The notes beneath the pieces are model-generated. The model ran no database searches. It was not told the origin of the DNA and saw only the letters and a program-made list of their open reading frames with translations. Position numbers and translations under genes: made by a program. From contig CAJUCA010000011.1 in assembly GCA_910585265.1 (NCBI GenBank), positions 1 to 64,000 of the forward strand: a stretch of DNA of 64,000 nt, in the 5' to 3' direction. The stretch is from an uncultured Oscillospiraceae bacterium. Its GTDB lineage: Bacteria; Bacillota; Clostridia; Oscillospirales; Oscillospiraceae. Below, in pieces: positions 7,858-16,116 of this stretch. Every line of letters begins with the position of its first letter. Within the stretch, counting starts at the first letter, position 1.

Positions 7858-10800
7858 ATGAGAAATTTGAAGAAGTTTCTCGCGCTGGTCCTCGCGATGA
7901 TGATGACCTTGAGCCTCATGGTCACCGTCAACGCGAAGAACGTTGAGTTCGAAGACGGCGAAAGCGTCAACGAGGCTTTCATCGACGACCTCACCGTCCT
8001 GGCTGGCATGGGCGTGATTCGCGGTCAGAGCACCGACAAATTCGCCCCGCTCAGCACTGTGACCCGCGCCGAGATGGCGGCCATCGTCTACCGCCTGAGC
8101 ACCGGCGACGCCGACGCCGACCCCGAGTACAAGGATAAATCCGATATGTACGCGGGTTACGGCGACTTCACCGACGTGACCGAGTCCAACTGGTTCTCCG
8201 GCTACGTGGGCTACTGCGCCAACGCCGGGATCATCATCGGCTACCCCGATGGCACTTTCGGCCCCAACAAGCCCGTTACCGGGTATGAGGCCCTGGTGAT
8301 GCTGCTGCGGGCCATGGGCTACGACCAGCCCAACGAGTTCAGCGGCAAGGACTGGCGTCAGCACGCCGCCTCCATCGCTACCCAGCGGGGGATGCTGGCT
8401 AAGGTGAACACCACCAGCTACCGCGGCACCCTGATGAACGGCGCGGCCCGTGAGGTCATTGCCGAGATCGCGTTCCAGGCCGCGACCAAGGCCCAGGTGG
8501 AGTGGACCGCCGCCTTTGGTTATCAGACCGCCCCTGTAAACGGCGTGCTGACTGGTGACACCGTGTTCAAGAGCCTGGGTGAGCGTTGGTTCGGCCTGGC
8601 CAAGACCACCAGCATCATTCTGGGCAACCAGGCCACCGGCGAGAGCGGCACTCTGCTGAGCGCGCTCAAGATGACCTACACTGTTGGCACTGATACCTAC
8701 GAGGTTGACAACATCGCTCCCTACGCTTACCCCGGTGTTGAGATCGCCGCCGCCGACTTTACCAACGCCGGGCTTGCCACTCCTGGTGCTGCGGTCCCGG
8801 TTCCCACCGGCTTGAAGCTGGCCGGCAAGACCGGCCTGGATCTGTTCGGCCACAAGGTCGAGGCGTGGTACAACTCTGACGACCCCTCCGCTGCCAAGCA
8901 GACCTATGCCATCCTGGACCGGGCCAACCTGGCCAAGACTGTGTACAGCCCCGACGGCACCGACGGCAACAAGCTGTCTGACGGTACCTTTGCTACCAAC
9001 GCCGCAGCCGCCAAGTCCCTGGGCGCGGCCGCCATGGCCGCTGGCTTCGACGTGGATCTGAAAACCAGCGAGGCTCACGAGAGCAATGTGTACGACCGTA
9101 TCACCAATGCTACTGTGGCCAAGGCTACCACTGCCAGCCTCAACGGCCTGTACGCGCTGGTCTCCAACAACAGCGACAAGACTGTTGACGTGATCGTGGC
9201 CCTCAGCGCGGAGGTGGCCGAGATCACCCAGAAGAACACCATTGCCAACACCCAGACCCTGACCCTGGCTGGCCGCGGCACTAATGCCACCACCCCCGCC
9301 CAGATTGCCGCCTCTACCTTCAAGAATGGCGACCCCGGCACCGCCGGCGTGATTTACGTCAAGTCCCTGGTGGAGGGTTCCGAGACCGAGCTGGGCGCAA
9401 AGGTTACCGCCTGGCAGGTGAAGGGAACCAACGATGCCACTGCTTATAAGGACGCGGACAAGGCCACGAAGGGCACCGCGGGCACCAACAAGAATATGCC
9501 CTACTTCCAGCTGGACAAGGTGACCAAGTCCGTCACCGGCACCGTTGTGAGCTATGACAGCACCGCCAACGGCAAGCTCACCATGTCCGACGGCAAGGTG
9601 TACGAGCGTTCTTACCTGTGGAGCAAGGTGGTTAAGGGCGCGATCCAGACCCCGCTGAACGCTGCTGGCGCCGTGGAGTTCCAGGCCGGCGTGAACTACA
9701 CCATCTGGCTGGACGACGACGGCCGCTGGCTGGGCGCGACCACCGCTTACAGCGACTTCCTGTACGGCACCTATGCCGACTACACCGTGGGCGAGCTGGG
9801 CAGCGCCGAGATGAAGTACTACGTCACCGGCGTGACCATCGACGGCGAGATTGTAAAGAACGTGCCCATGACCAGCCTGCTCCAGGACAGCCAGGACTAT
9901 CCCGACGCTGCTACCGGCGACTCTTTGGGTGACGGCTATAATGAGCTGCTTATCTCCAAGAAGGATTTGGGCAACTCCGGCAACGGCAACCAGATCCTGA
10001 CCGGTGCGTACACCGGCTATCTGAAGGACGCCGAAGGCAACTTCGTGGCGGATGATACCGATGCCAATAAGACCGGCGTCCAGCTGGGCGATGTGCAGCT
10101 GCTGAATGATACCGGCAAGAAGTGGACCATTACCAAGGACGATGTGGCCAACGGCTTCGCAGACCTGAACACCCCGAAGGACGGCAAGCTGGTCGCCACC
10201 AAGGATACCACCTTTATCCTGGTGTCCGGCACTGGCGTCAACGATGTGAAGGTTGAGAAACTGCAAGGCATCGAGGCTCTGCTGAAGGGTTACAGCAAGG
10301 TGGAGCTGGACGCTTCCGCCTTGGCTACTTCCGCCGATAACACACCCTACGGCAACACCTATTACATCATGGCGGCCGACCGCTTCAACAAGGTGGATAC
10401 CAGCAACAACACCCTGGTTGACACCGTGATCCTGGACGCCCGCGACCTGACCTACACCGGCGCGACCAGCCTGTTCTTCGCCCTGGACGACAACACCACC
10501 GATGTGGTGCTGGCGGGCACCGATTCCACCAAAGTTAAGCAGTACAAGCTGTACAACGACGGCGAGCTGGGCACCTACTTCGTGACTACTGAAACCAAGT
10601 ACAGCGGTGTGGCCCCCACCGGCGGGAACAGCGATGGCGACTTCTTCGAGCTGGTGAAGGTCTATGAGGTCAACGGTGTGCCCGTGTACAAGGCCGTTGC
10701 GGCTACGGGTCAGAACAGCACCGCTAACCTTGATATGGCAAACACCACCTGCGATACCGAAGTGCTGTACAGCTATGTGGGCGTGAGTAACCTGCAGACC

Positions 10801-11025
10801 GTCTGGCTGCAGAAGGGCACCGGCAAAGTGCTGGCCAATGTAGCCAACGCCAAGGTCGTGGACGTGGAGTTCAATGCCGACTGTGACCACGCCGAGATCA
10901 AGAGCATTGAGGACCTGAACCGCGCGGTTTCCGGCGATGACGCCCTGAGCGGCGCCATCAAAGTGGCCATCGTGAATGACGGCATCAATGTCAGCATGAT
11001 CTACGTGACCTACGTGCACGCCTAA
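7858..11025 (+). CDS. Large secreted SLH-domain surface protein 1
   Basis: 1055 residues. A signal peptide (MRNLKKFLALVLAMMMTLSL, cleavage likely after VNA near residue 25) is followed by three SLH repeats at about 30-80, 100-150 and 155-215, with GYPDGTFGPNKPVTGYEA in the second. SLH domains anchor proteins to pyruvylated cell-wall polymers. The remaining 840 residues are Thr/Asp/Ala/Val-rich with no recognised domain, as in S-layer proteins. It has GAGGAGG before ATG. I find no good sigma-A promoter between 7660 and 7776 on this strand, unlike the copy at 15407, so it may be silent in this orientation. It ends against a terminator shared with the convergent gene at 11104. Confidence 0.92.
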   Translation: MRNLKKFLALVLAMMMTLSLMVTVNAKNVEFEDGESVNEAFIDDLTVLAGMGVIRGQSTDKFAPLSTVTRAEMAAIVYRLSTGDADADPEYKDKSDMYAGYGDFTDVTESNWFSGYVGYCANAGIIIGYPDGTFGPNKPVTGYEALVMLLRAMGYDQPNEFSGKDWRQHAASIATQRGMLAKVNTTSYRGTLMNGAAREVIAEIAFQAATKAQVEWTAAFGYQTAPVNGVLTGDTVFKSLGERWFGLAKTTSIILGNQATGESGTLLSALKMTYTVGTDTYEVDNIAPYAYPGVEIAAADFTNAGLATPGAAVPVPTGLKLAGKTGLDLFGHKVEAWYNSDDPSAAKQTYAILDRANLAKTVYSPDGTDGNKLSDGTFATNAAAAKSLGAAAMAAGFDVDLKTSEAHESNVYDRITNATVAKATTASLNGLYALVSNNSDKTVDVIVALSAEVAEITQKNTIANTQTLTLAGRGTNATTPAQIAASTFKNGDPGTAGVIYVKSLVEGSETELGAKVTAWQVKGTNDATAYKDADKATKGTAGTNKNMPYFQLDKVTKSVTGTVVSYDSTANGKLTMSDGKVYERSYLWSKVVKGAIQTPLNAAGAVEFQAGVNYTIWLDDDGRWLGATTAYSDFLYGTYADYTVGELGSAEMKYYVTGVTIDGEIVKNVPMTSLLQDSQDYPDAATGDSLGDGYNELLISKKDLGNSGNGNQILTGAYTGYLKDAEGNFVADDTDANKTGVQLGDVQLLNDTGKKWTITKDDVANGFADLNTPKDGKLVATKDTTFILVSGTGVNDVKVEKLQGIEALLKGYSKVELDASALATSADNTPYGNTYYIMAADRFNKVDTSNNTLVDTVILDARDLTYTGATSLFFALDDNTTDVVLAGTDSTKVKQYKLYNDGELGTYFVTTETKYSGVAPTGGNSDGDFFELVKVYEVNGVPVYKAVAATGQNSTANLDMANTTCDTEVLYSYVGVSNLQTVWLQKGTGKVLANVANAKVVDVEFNADCDHAEIKSIEDLNRAVSGDDALSGAIKVAIVNDGINVSMIYVTYVHA

Positions 11026-11065
11026 TCATCAGATTAGGACGCAACAAAACCCAAGGTATAAGGAA

Positions 11066-11104
11066 GCGGCCCCCGGGATTTCTCCCGGGGGCCGCCCTTT
11101 TTGT
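11066..11104. terminator. Shared bidirectional terminator, SLH module 1
   Basis: GCGGCCCCCGGGA, loop TTT, TCCCGGGGGCCGC, followed by CTTTTTG, at the meeting point of the SLH gene (left) and the small tail-like gene (right). Confidence 0.85.
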
Positions 11105-11514
11105 CACGCGAACGCGATAAAAGCGTAACGATGGTTTGGTGAGTTCAAAGTCCAGCCTTGGGTCGCGCCAATGCGGAAACCACCCTCCTCAATCACTACC
11201 ACACTTTTCCATGGGTGATCTGTCCAGGCGATGCACAGCCCGCCGGTATCGCTTTGTACCAACACCAGGGATGGTGTGAATCCGACGGGAATAAACTGGG
11301 TAGCCAATGTACCCTTGTCGCCCACATAGGAGCCCACAATAATGGGCTTGCTCTCCAACGTAAGGATTCTCTGTTCCAGCCCGTCCGTCCGGGCTTCGGC
11401 GGTTTTGGTGAGCAGCGCGGCCTCGATCTTGTCCGCGTTCTCGTTCAGCGGCGCGGGGGAGAGGGGATCATTGGTTTCGATCAGGTTGAGCTTGTAATTT
11501 TGTGTCTGTTGCAT
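11104..11514 (-). CDS. Small phage-tail-like protein 1
   Basis: 136 residues. The ATG at 11514 is chosen because all three paralogues share AAGGAG 12 bp upstream of MQQT. The N-terminal motif MQQTQNYKLN...DPLSPAPLNENADKIEAAL is shared with genes at 11731 and 19798, then a short coiled-coil-like stretch (EARTDGLEQRILTLESK) leads to a beta-rich end with IPVGFTPSLVLVQ. The N-terminal motif and the lGFtPkaVlV strand pattern resemble tail-fibre or receptor-binding proteins of Clostridia prophages as I recall them; no search was done. There is no signal peptide. No other phage gene is nearby, so it may be a domesticated protein tied to the SLH locus. Confidence 0.7.
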   Translation of the reverse strand: MQQTQNYKLNLIETNDPLSPAPLNENADKIEAALLTKTAEARTDGLEQRILTLESKPIIVGSYVGDKGTLATQFIPVGFTPSLVLVQSDTGGLCIAWTDHPWKSVVVIEEGGFRIGATQGWTLNSPNHRYAFIAFA

Positions 11515-11730
11515 AGCTTTTATCAACTCCTTCGCCGCTGGATAAACGGGGGCGGTTGTTGCCCGCTCCGGAGCAACTATGGGGCGAAAAAATTTCCCGG
11601 GGCGGTTTTGGGACGGCGGGCGTACAACGTTGCCTTTTTACCGAAATCCGCGGCTTTTCCCGCCATTGTTGCCCCGAACCGTACACCTCCGCCCCCCTTC
11701 TAACCAGCCCCGAAGGGAGTGGTAGAAGAA

Positions 11731-12153
11731 ATGCAACAAACCGACAAGTACAAGCTCAACAAGCCCGGGATCGACGATCCCCTCGCCATCGCGCCGCTGA
11801 ACGAAAACATGGACAAGCTCGAAGCCGCCATCCTCGCCGAAACCGCCGCCCTGGACAGCCGCGTCACCGTGCTGGAAGCCAAATACTTTGTATCGGGCAC
11901 CTTCATCGGGGACGGCCAGTCCAGCCAGTTCATCAACCTGGGCTTCACCCCCAAGGCCGTCCTGGTTCACCACGAGTACATCGCGTATTACACCGCCCTG
12001 GCCGTGGCCGGACAGTCCAGCTCCAACGGCCCCGGGACCGCCCTGGAGGTGGTGGAAAACGGCTTCAAGGTTCACAATTCTTCCCCCAGTGCCTCCATCA
12101 AACGCAACATGAACGAGAACGGTCAGTCGCTCAACTACATCGCGTTTACCTGA
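11731..12153 (+). CDS. Small phage-tail-like protein 2
   Basis: 140 residues from ATG 11731; AAGGGAG lies 12 bp upstream as in the other two copies, and the GTG at 11719 is an unlikely start. It starts MQQTDKYKLNKPGIDDPLAI, followed by APLNENMDKLEAAI and a heptad stretch (DSRVTVLEAK). The C-terminal half contains FINLGFTPKAVLVHHEYIAY and ends in LNYIAFT, parallel to the ends of paralogue 1 (YAFIAFA) and 3 (INYIAFA). It is divergent from paralogue 1 and convergent with SLH protein 2. No signal peptide is visible, so if it acts at the surface it needs another export route or cell lysis. Confidence 0.7.
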   Translation: MQQTDKYKLNKPGIDDPLAIAPLNENMDKLEAAILAETAALDSRVTVLEAKYFVSGTFIGDGQSSQFINLGFTPKAVLVHHEYIAYYTALAVAGQSSSNGPGTALEVVENGFKVHNSSPSASIKRNMNENGQSLNYIAFT

Positions 12154-12160
12154 ATCATGA

Positions 12161-12198
12161 CAAAAAGGCCCCCCGGCGAGAGCCGGGGGGCCTTTTTG
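12161..12198. terminator. Shared bidirectional terminator, SLH module 2
   Basis: AAAAAGGCCCCCCGGC, loop, GCCGGGGGGCCTTTTT, between the tail-like gene 2 and the SLH gene 2 that converge here. Confidence 0.88.
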
Positions 12199-12221
12199 CG
12201 TTTTCAATCAGGGACTAAAGA

Positions 12222-15200
12222 TTAGTCGATGATGTAGATGGTATCCACGTAGCCGAACTCGTCCTTGTCAACGATGAAGTCGTGGCTGCCAGTGTACTTC
12301 TCATACTGGCTCACGCTGTCCAGAGTGGCATCGTAGTACTTGCCGGTCTCCAGGTTGACGATCTTCACCACACAGTCGTCGGCCACGGTCAGGAAGCCGT
12401 TAATCGAAGTGCCGTCGGTCTGGGTGCCAGCGGTCTCGTAGGCCAGCACGCCGGTCTTGTCGGAGTAGACAGTGGCGGCGGCAACCAGCTTGTTGGCAGC
12501 CAGAGAGGTAGCCTCCACATCGGTGACATAGCCCTTGCTGTTGGTGCTGGTCACGGTGATCAGGGCAACAGTACCGCCAGCCTTGTCCATGGCGGCCTCG
12601 ATCTTCTTGTTCACCAGGGTCAGGTTGTTGTTGGACACCTTCAGGTCCACAGGCTCGCCGTTCTTCAGGGCCTTGTAGGTGGAGTAATCCTGATAGGTCA
12701 CGCCAGTGGCGTACACCAAGTAGGCGTCCACATCGGGCACTGTGGTCTGGTTCTTGATGGTGTACTCCAGGGTGCCATCGGCCAGCGCGGTGTCATCGGG
12801 ATGGATAAACACGTTGTTGCCAATGCGCTGGAACTTCACGTGGGCCTGGGAGCTCTCCACGGTGGGGATGGTCTTGAAGCCGGTGTAGGCACTGTAATCC
12901 ATATCGGTGTAGCCGCCCACGTTGCCGGTGTTCAGGCTGTAATCCCAGTTGACCTCGGCGATCAGGAACTTGGTGTTGTTGTCCACGTTCTGCTTCACAG
13001 CGGTAGTTCCGTCAGCCTTTACCTGGTTGGGGGCTGCGGAGTAATCCACCGCGTCACCAGCATTGGTGGCGGGGGTAGCACTGTACAGGGTGTTGGCCAC
13101 GCCAGTGGCAACGATGTTGCCAGCGGCGGTGGAGGCGGCTGCGGCCACAGTCCATTTGCCCGCCTCGGTCTCGGTCACCTTGTAGTAGGTGTTGCCGCCC
13201 AGGTTGAAGGGCTCGATGCGGACAAGCACGCCCGCCTCGGCATTCAGGTGATAACCCTTAGTACCACCGCCGATAGATGTTTCAGCATCGGTCTGGTTCT
13301 CAAAGAAGGTGAAGTAAGTGTCGGGATCGCCGTCAGCGTGATCGGTAGCGGCGTCCTTCTTATTCATCACAAACCGCACGGTCTGCGTGCTGCCGTCCAT
13401 CATCATCATCTCGGTCTCAACGGCCCACTTGCCGGTGCCCACACGGACAGGCTCCATGCTCATGACCACGCCCACGCCGGAAGCAGTCTCAGCGGCAGTC
13501 ATGCCCACCACGAAGCCGTTGGCGTCCTTGTAGATGGTGTAGCTCTTGTTGATGGCGGCGTTGACCATACGGTGGCCGTAGTTGTAGGGGCTGGTGCTGG
13601 GAACGGTGGTCTGAGTGGTGATGGCCGTGGTCGCATTGCCCTGGTAGTAGGTCACACCGGTGGCGGTGCCGCCGCCAGCCTGGTCGTTGGCGGAAGCCAG
13701 GTAGACCACGTTGGCCATGAAGTTGCCCTTGTCGGTCTCAATGCCGGTCTTGTGATTCTTGGTGCCGAAGGTGCCCTTCACGGTCACATTCTCGGAGGTG
13801 GGCTTGCCCACTTCGTCAATAGCCCAAGAGGTAGCGGTGTCGTTATCCTTCAGGAAATCGACAGCGAGAGTAGGCACGGAGGTCTGGATGTTGGCCACAG
13901 TCAAGGCGGTGGTGTCAGCGGTAGTGCCGTCATCGTCCTTGAAGCCGTAGGTGTTCAGCAGAACCAGATCGCCCACGCTGTAATCGTAGTCCTTCTCATC
14001 GGTGGTAGCCACCGCGGTAATGGTGTCGTTCACCTTCACGTGCAGCTCGGCGTCGCTCATGACGTGGTTGCCGGCAGTGTCGAAGGTGCGGTTGATCACC
14101 TTGGTGACAACGCCCATAAAGGTGTCCACGTAGACAACGATGAACTTGCCGTTCACCTTGTAGACCTCGGTGGTGCGCCCGGCGGCACCGATGGTGCCCT
14201 CCTGGGTGTGGTTGATGTCCAGGTCAGCGGCGCGGGCAGCAACCTTGCCGCCGTTCAGGTACTCGGTGATGTCGTCTTTGTCGATGGTCACGTTGTTGTT
14301 CACGTCGGTGGTGAACTGGCACTCAGTGACCACGGTGCCCTTGTAGGTCTTGACGGGGGTCTTGCTGATGGTCAGAGCGGCCTTCTCAACGCCGTCATAG
14401 GTGGCACCCCAGGCGTTCCGGGGGATGTAGACGTTGCCGGCATCCACAGCCGCGTCAGCGTCCGCATTGGTCCCATCGCCCTTGGCCGCACCTGTCGTGG
14501 CAACCTCCGCAGCGGCAAAGGCGTTAACAATGTACTTGCCGCCGTTGTCCACGGTATCGGTGGCGGCGTCCTTCACCCACAGGGTGGAGGGACGGCCGTA
14601 GTTGTCGGAGCCAACGGCCTCCAGGTTGTTGGCAACGTCAAAACGCTTGCCCACGATCTTGAAGGTCTGGTACATCAGGGTGTTGGGGACGTCCTTGGCG
14701 TAAACCGTCGTGCCGGCGGCCTGGTTCACCTTAGCGGCGTCCACCAGCAGGTCGGTGGTGTACATGGTCAGGGGGCTGTACTTGACCATGGGGGCCAGGA
14801 TGCCCTTGAACATGATCTCGGCCACCATCTCACGGGTGGCGGAAGCACCCAGGGAACCGGCGGGGATGTTGCTGGTCAGGCCCAGGCGGTCGCCGTAGCC
14901 GGACGCCTTGAAACGCCAGTTGCTGCTGGAGAACTCCTTGGGGTCGTTGTAGCCGATGGCCCGCAGGATCATCACCAGGGTCTCATAGCCGGTAATGTTG
15001 CCCTTGGGGTCGAACTTGCCGTTGCCCCGGCCCTGAATCAGGCCGTTGTTGGCACAGAAGTTCACATAGGGGGTGAACCACTGGTTCGCGCCCACGTCGG
15101 TGAACTCGCTGAAGCCGTCGTACAGGTGGATGTTGGAATCCTTCACATCGCCGGTGTACAGGCGGTAGAGGATAGCGGCCACCTCGGCGCGGGTGATGTT

Positions 15201-15407
15201 GTTCTTGGGCAGGAAGCTGCCCTCGTTGGGATCGTCCTCGCCATAGCCCTTGATAACGTTCAGCTTGCTCAGCACGTCCACGGCCTCGCCGTAGGCGGGG
15301 CTGATCTGGTCGTCATCGTCAAAGCTGCTGGCGTTGACAGTGACCATCAAGCTCAAGGTCATCATCATCGCAAGGACCAGCGCGAGAAACTTCTTCAAAT
15401 TTCTCAT
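12222..15407 (-). CDS. Large secreted SLH-domain surface protein 2
   Basis: 1061 residues. The signal peptide is identical to that of SLH protein 1. Three SLH repeats follow at about 28-80, 90-145 and 150-210 (LIQGRGNGKFDPKGNITGYE in the second). The body is rich in Thr, Val, Ala and Asp with no recognised catalytic motif, consistent with an S-layer subunit. The C-terminal end (FLTVADDCVVKIVN ... TIYIID) matches the end of SLH protein 3 (YLTVADDCSVKIVN ... YIYIID), so these two are closer to each other than to protein 1. A consensus promoter at 15523-15551 lies just outside the inverted repeat and should make this copy strongly expressed. Confidence 0.93.
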   Translation of the reverse strand: MRNLKKFLALVLAMMMTLSLMVTVNASSFDDDDQISPAYGEAVDVLSKLNVIKGYGEDDPNEGSFLPKNNITRAEVAAILYRLYTGDVKDSNIHLYDGFSEFTDVGANQWFTPYVNFCANNGLIQGRGNGKFDPKGNITGYETLVMILRAIGYNDPKEFSSSNWRFKASGYGDRLGLTSNIPAGSLGASATREMVAEIMFKGILAPMVKYSPLTMYTTDLLVDAAKVNQAAGTTVYAKDVPNTLMYQTFKIVGKRFDVANNLEAVGSDNYGRPSTLWVKDAATDTVDNGGKYIVNAFAAAEVATTGAAKGDGTNADADAAVDAGNVYIPRNAWGATYDGVEKAALTISKTPVKTYKGTVVTECQFTTDVNNNVTIDKDDITEYLNGGKVAARAADLDINHTQEGTIGAAGRTTEVYKVNGKFIVVYVDTFMGVVTKVINRTFDTAGNHVMSDAELHVKVNDTITAVATTDEKDYDYSVGDLVLLNTYGFKDDDGTTADTTALTVANIQTSVPTLAVDFLKDNDTATSWAIDEVGKPTSENVTVKGTFGTKNHKTGIETDKGNFMANVVYLASANDQAGGGTATGVTYYQGNATTAITTQTTVPSTSPYNYGHRMVNAAINKSYTIYKDANGFVVGMTAAETASGVGVVMSMEPVRVGTGKWAVETEMMMMDGSTQTVRFVMNKKDAATDHADGDPDTYFTFFENQTDAETSIGGGTKGYHLNAEAGVLVRIEPFNLGGNTYYKVTETEAGKWTVAAAASTAAGNIVATGVANTLYSATPATNAGDAVDYSAAPNQVKADGTTAVKQNVDNNTKFLIAEVNWDYSLNTGNVGGYTDMDYSAYTGFKTIPTVESSQAHVKFQRIGNNVFIHPDDTALADGTLEYTIKNQTTVPDVDAYLVYATGVTYQDYSTYKALKNGEPVDLKVSNNNLTLVNKKIEAAMDKAGGTVALITVTSTNSKGYVTDVEATSLAANKLVAAATVYSDKTGVLAYETAGTQTDGTSINGFLTVADDCVVKIVNLETGKYYDATLDSVSQYEKYTGSHDFIVDKDEFGYVDTIYIID

Positions 15408-15488
15408 TGGATTGTTTCCTCCTCAAATATTTTTGCCGTTGAGGAGAGAACTTTTTGACGCGAAAAAGAGGGGATGGGCCATCCTCTC
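15331..15488 (-). repeat. 158-bp inverted repeat, right copy (SLH leader and signal peptide)
   Basis: Mirror copy of 7777-7934, with four mismatches. It carries the same terminator-like hairpin (15463-15488) and the same ribosome-binding-site hairpin (15419-15446). Confidence 0.92.
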
Positions 15489-15522
15489 ACCGCGCCGCGG
15501 TCTCTCTCCTCAGGCTGACTGC

Positions 15523-15551
15523 ATTATAACGCCGCCCCGAGCCAAAGTCAA
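15523..15551 (-). promoter_or_regulatory. Consensus sigma-A promoter of SLH gene 2
   Basis: On the minus strand TTGACT (15551-15546), exactly 17 bp, TATAAT (15528-15523). It is outside the inverted repeat (which ends at 15488), so it stays in place if the segment between the repeats inverts. Confidence 0.85.
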
Positions 15552-16030
15552 TAGTCCAAGCCCAATTGTAACATACGTGTAACATACCCCGGAAGTTGCC
15601 TAAAAAAGTGCAAAGCAGAGGAAAATAACCAAAAGTCGAATCAAAACGAAGATTTTGCAAGATGCAGGATTCGCACTCCGCGCCGCTGTAGAACGTATAT
15701 AATATAAGGTATCGTTGCCCGCCTGTCAACCCGCGTCCGCCCCATGAGGGGATAAAATCTCCTATTTTCGCCCATGATGGGGGAAAACCTCCTATCATTC
15801 GTCCCGCCGAAGTTGCACGGGGCCTCCCGCCGCCTGTCCGGGCGGGGGGGTGGGGCGGCGAAAAAATAAAAATCAAGATTTCACACTTTTGTAACACTTC
15901 CCCACGAACTTTTGTAACGAAACTCGATTATTCTAACACTTGCAAGAGACATCCTTTCTTTTTCATTCTATCCTCCATTCCTCAGGGCCGGGGCGGAAAC
16001 GCTCCGGCCCGCTTTTTACGTTTGGAACAA
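15552..16030. other. Intergenic region between divergent SLH genes 2 and 3
   Basis: No convincing gene. A leftward reading frame across 15487-15897 lacks a plausible product. It contains A/T-rich stretches and a plus-strand hairpin GGGCCGGGGCG, GAAA, CGCTCCGGCCC, GCTTTTT at 15985-16017. I could not identify a clear sigma-A promoter for SLH gene 3. Confidence 0.5.
15985..16017 (+). terminator. Terminator-like hairpin about 100 bp before SLH gene 3
   Basis: GGGCCGG.GCG/CGC.CCGGCCC stem with GAAA loop, then GCTTTTT. Nothing upstream on this strand obviously needs terminating, so it could be an attenuator in the SLH 3 leader or the end of a short RNA. Confidence 0.55.
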
Positions 16031-16116
16031 GAGAGGATGGCCCATCCCATCGCCACCGAACCCGCGCGAAAAGTTCACATCCTCCGGCAAAAATCAACAA
16101 GGAGGAAACAAAACCA

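Larger units (their letters stand above)
7777..7934 (+). repeat. 158-bp inverted repeat, left copy (SLH leader and signal peptide)
   Basis: Matches the reverse complement of 15331-15488 with four mismatches, all in the last 45 bp; the first roughly 115 bp are identical. It covers the 5' leader, the ribosome binding site and the first 25 codons of the SLH gene. The two copies bracket about 7.4 kb. Confidence 0.92.

Noticed and set aside
7807..11019. Reading frame of over 1000 codons antisense to SLH gene 1 (also 12282-15458 antisense to SLH gene 2 and 16075-18585 antisense to SLH gene 3)
   Set aside because: Composition is His/Gly/Val/Leu low-complexity, the mirror of GC-rich codon use in the true gene, and no ribosome binding site or family resemblance is present.
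11104..12153. Prophage remnant
   Set aside because: Only the tail-like small genes are present; there is no capsid, terminase, integrase or lysis gene, and each is tied to an SLH gene.
7777..15488. Plain gene duplication as full explanation of the two SLH leaders
   Set aside because: The bodies of SLH 1 and 2 are strongly diverged while leader and signal peptide are almost identical, so recent recombination or conversion at the leaders is needed in addition.
15487..15897. 136-codon leftward frame in the gap between SLH genes 2 and 3
   Set aside because: It overlaps the SLH 2 promoter and leader, has no plausible ribosome binding site and no recognisable product.
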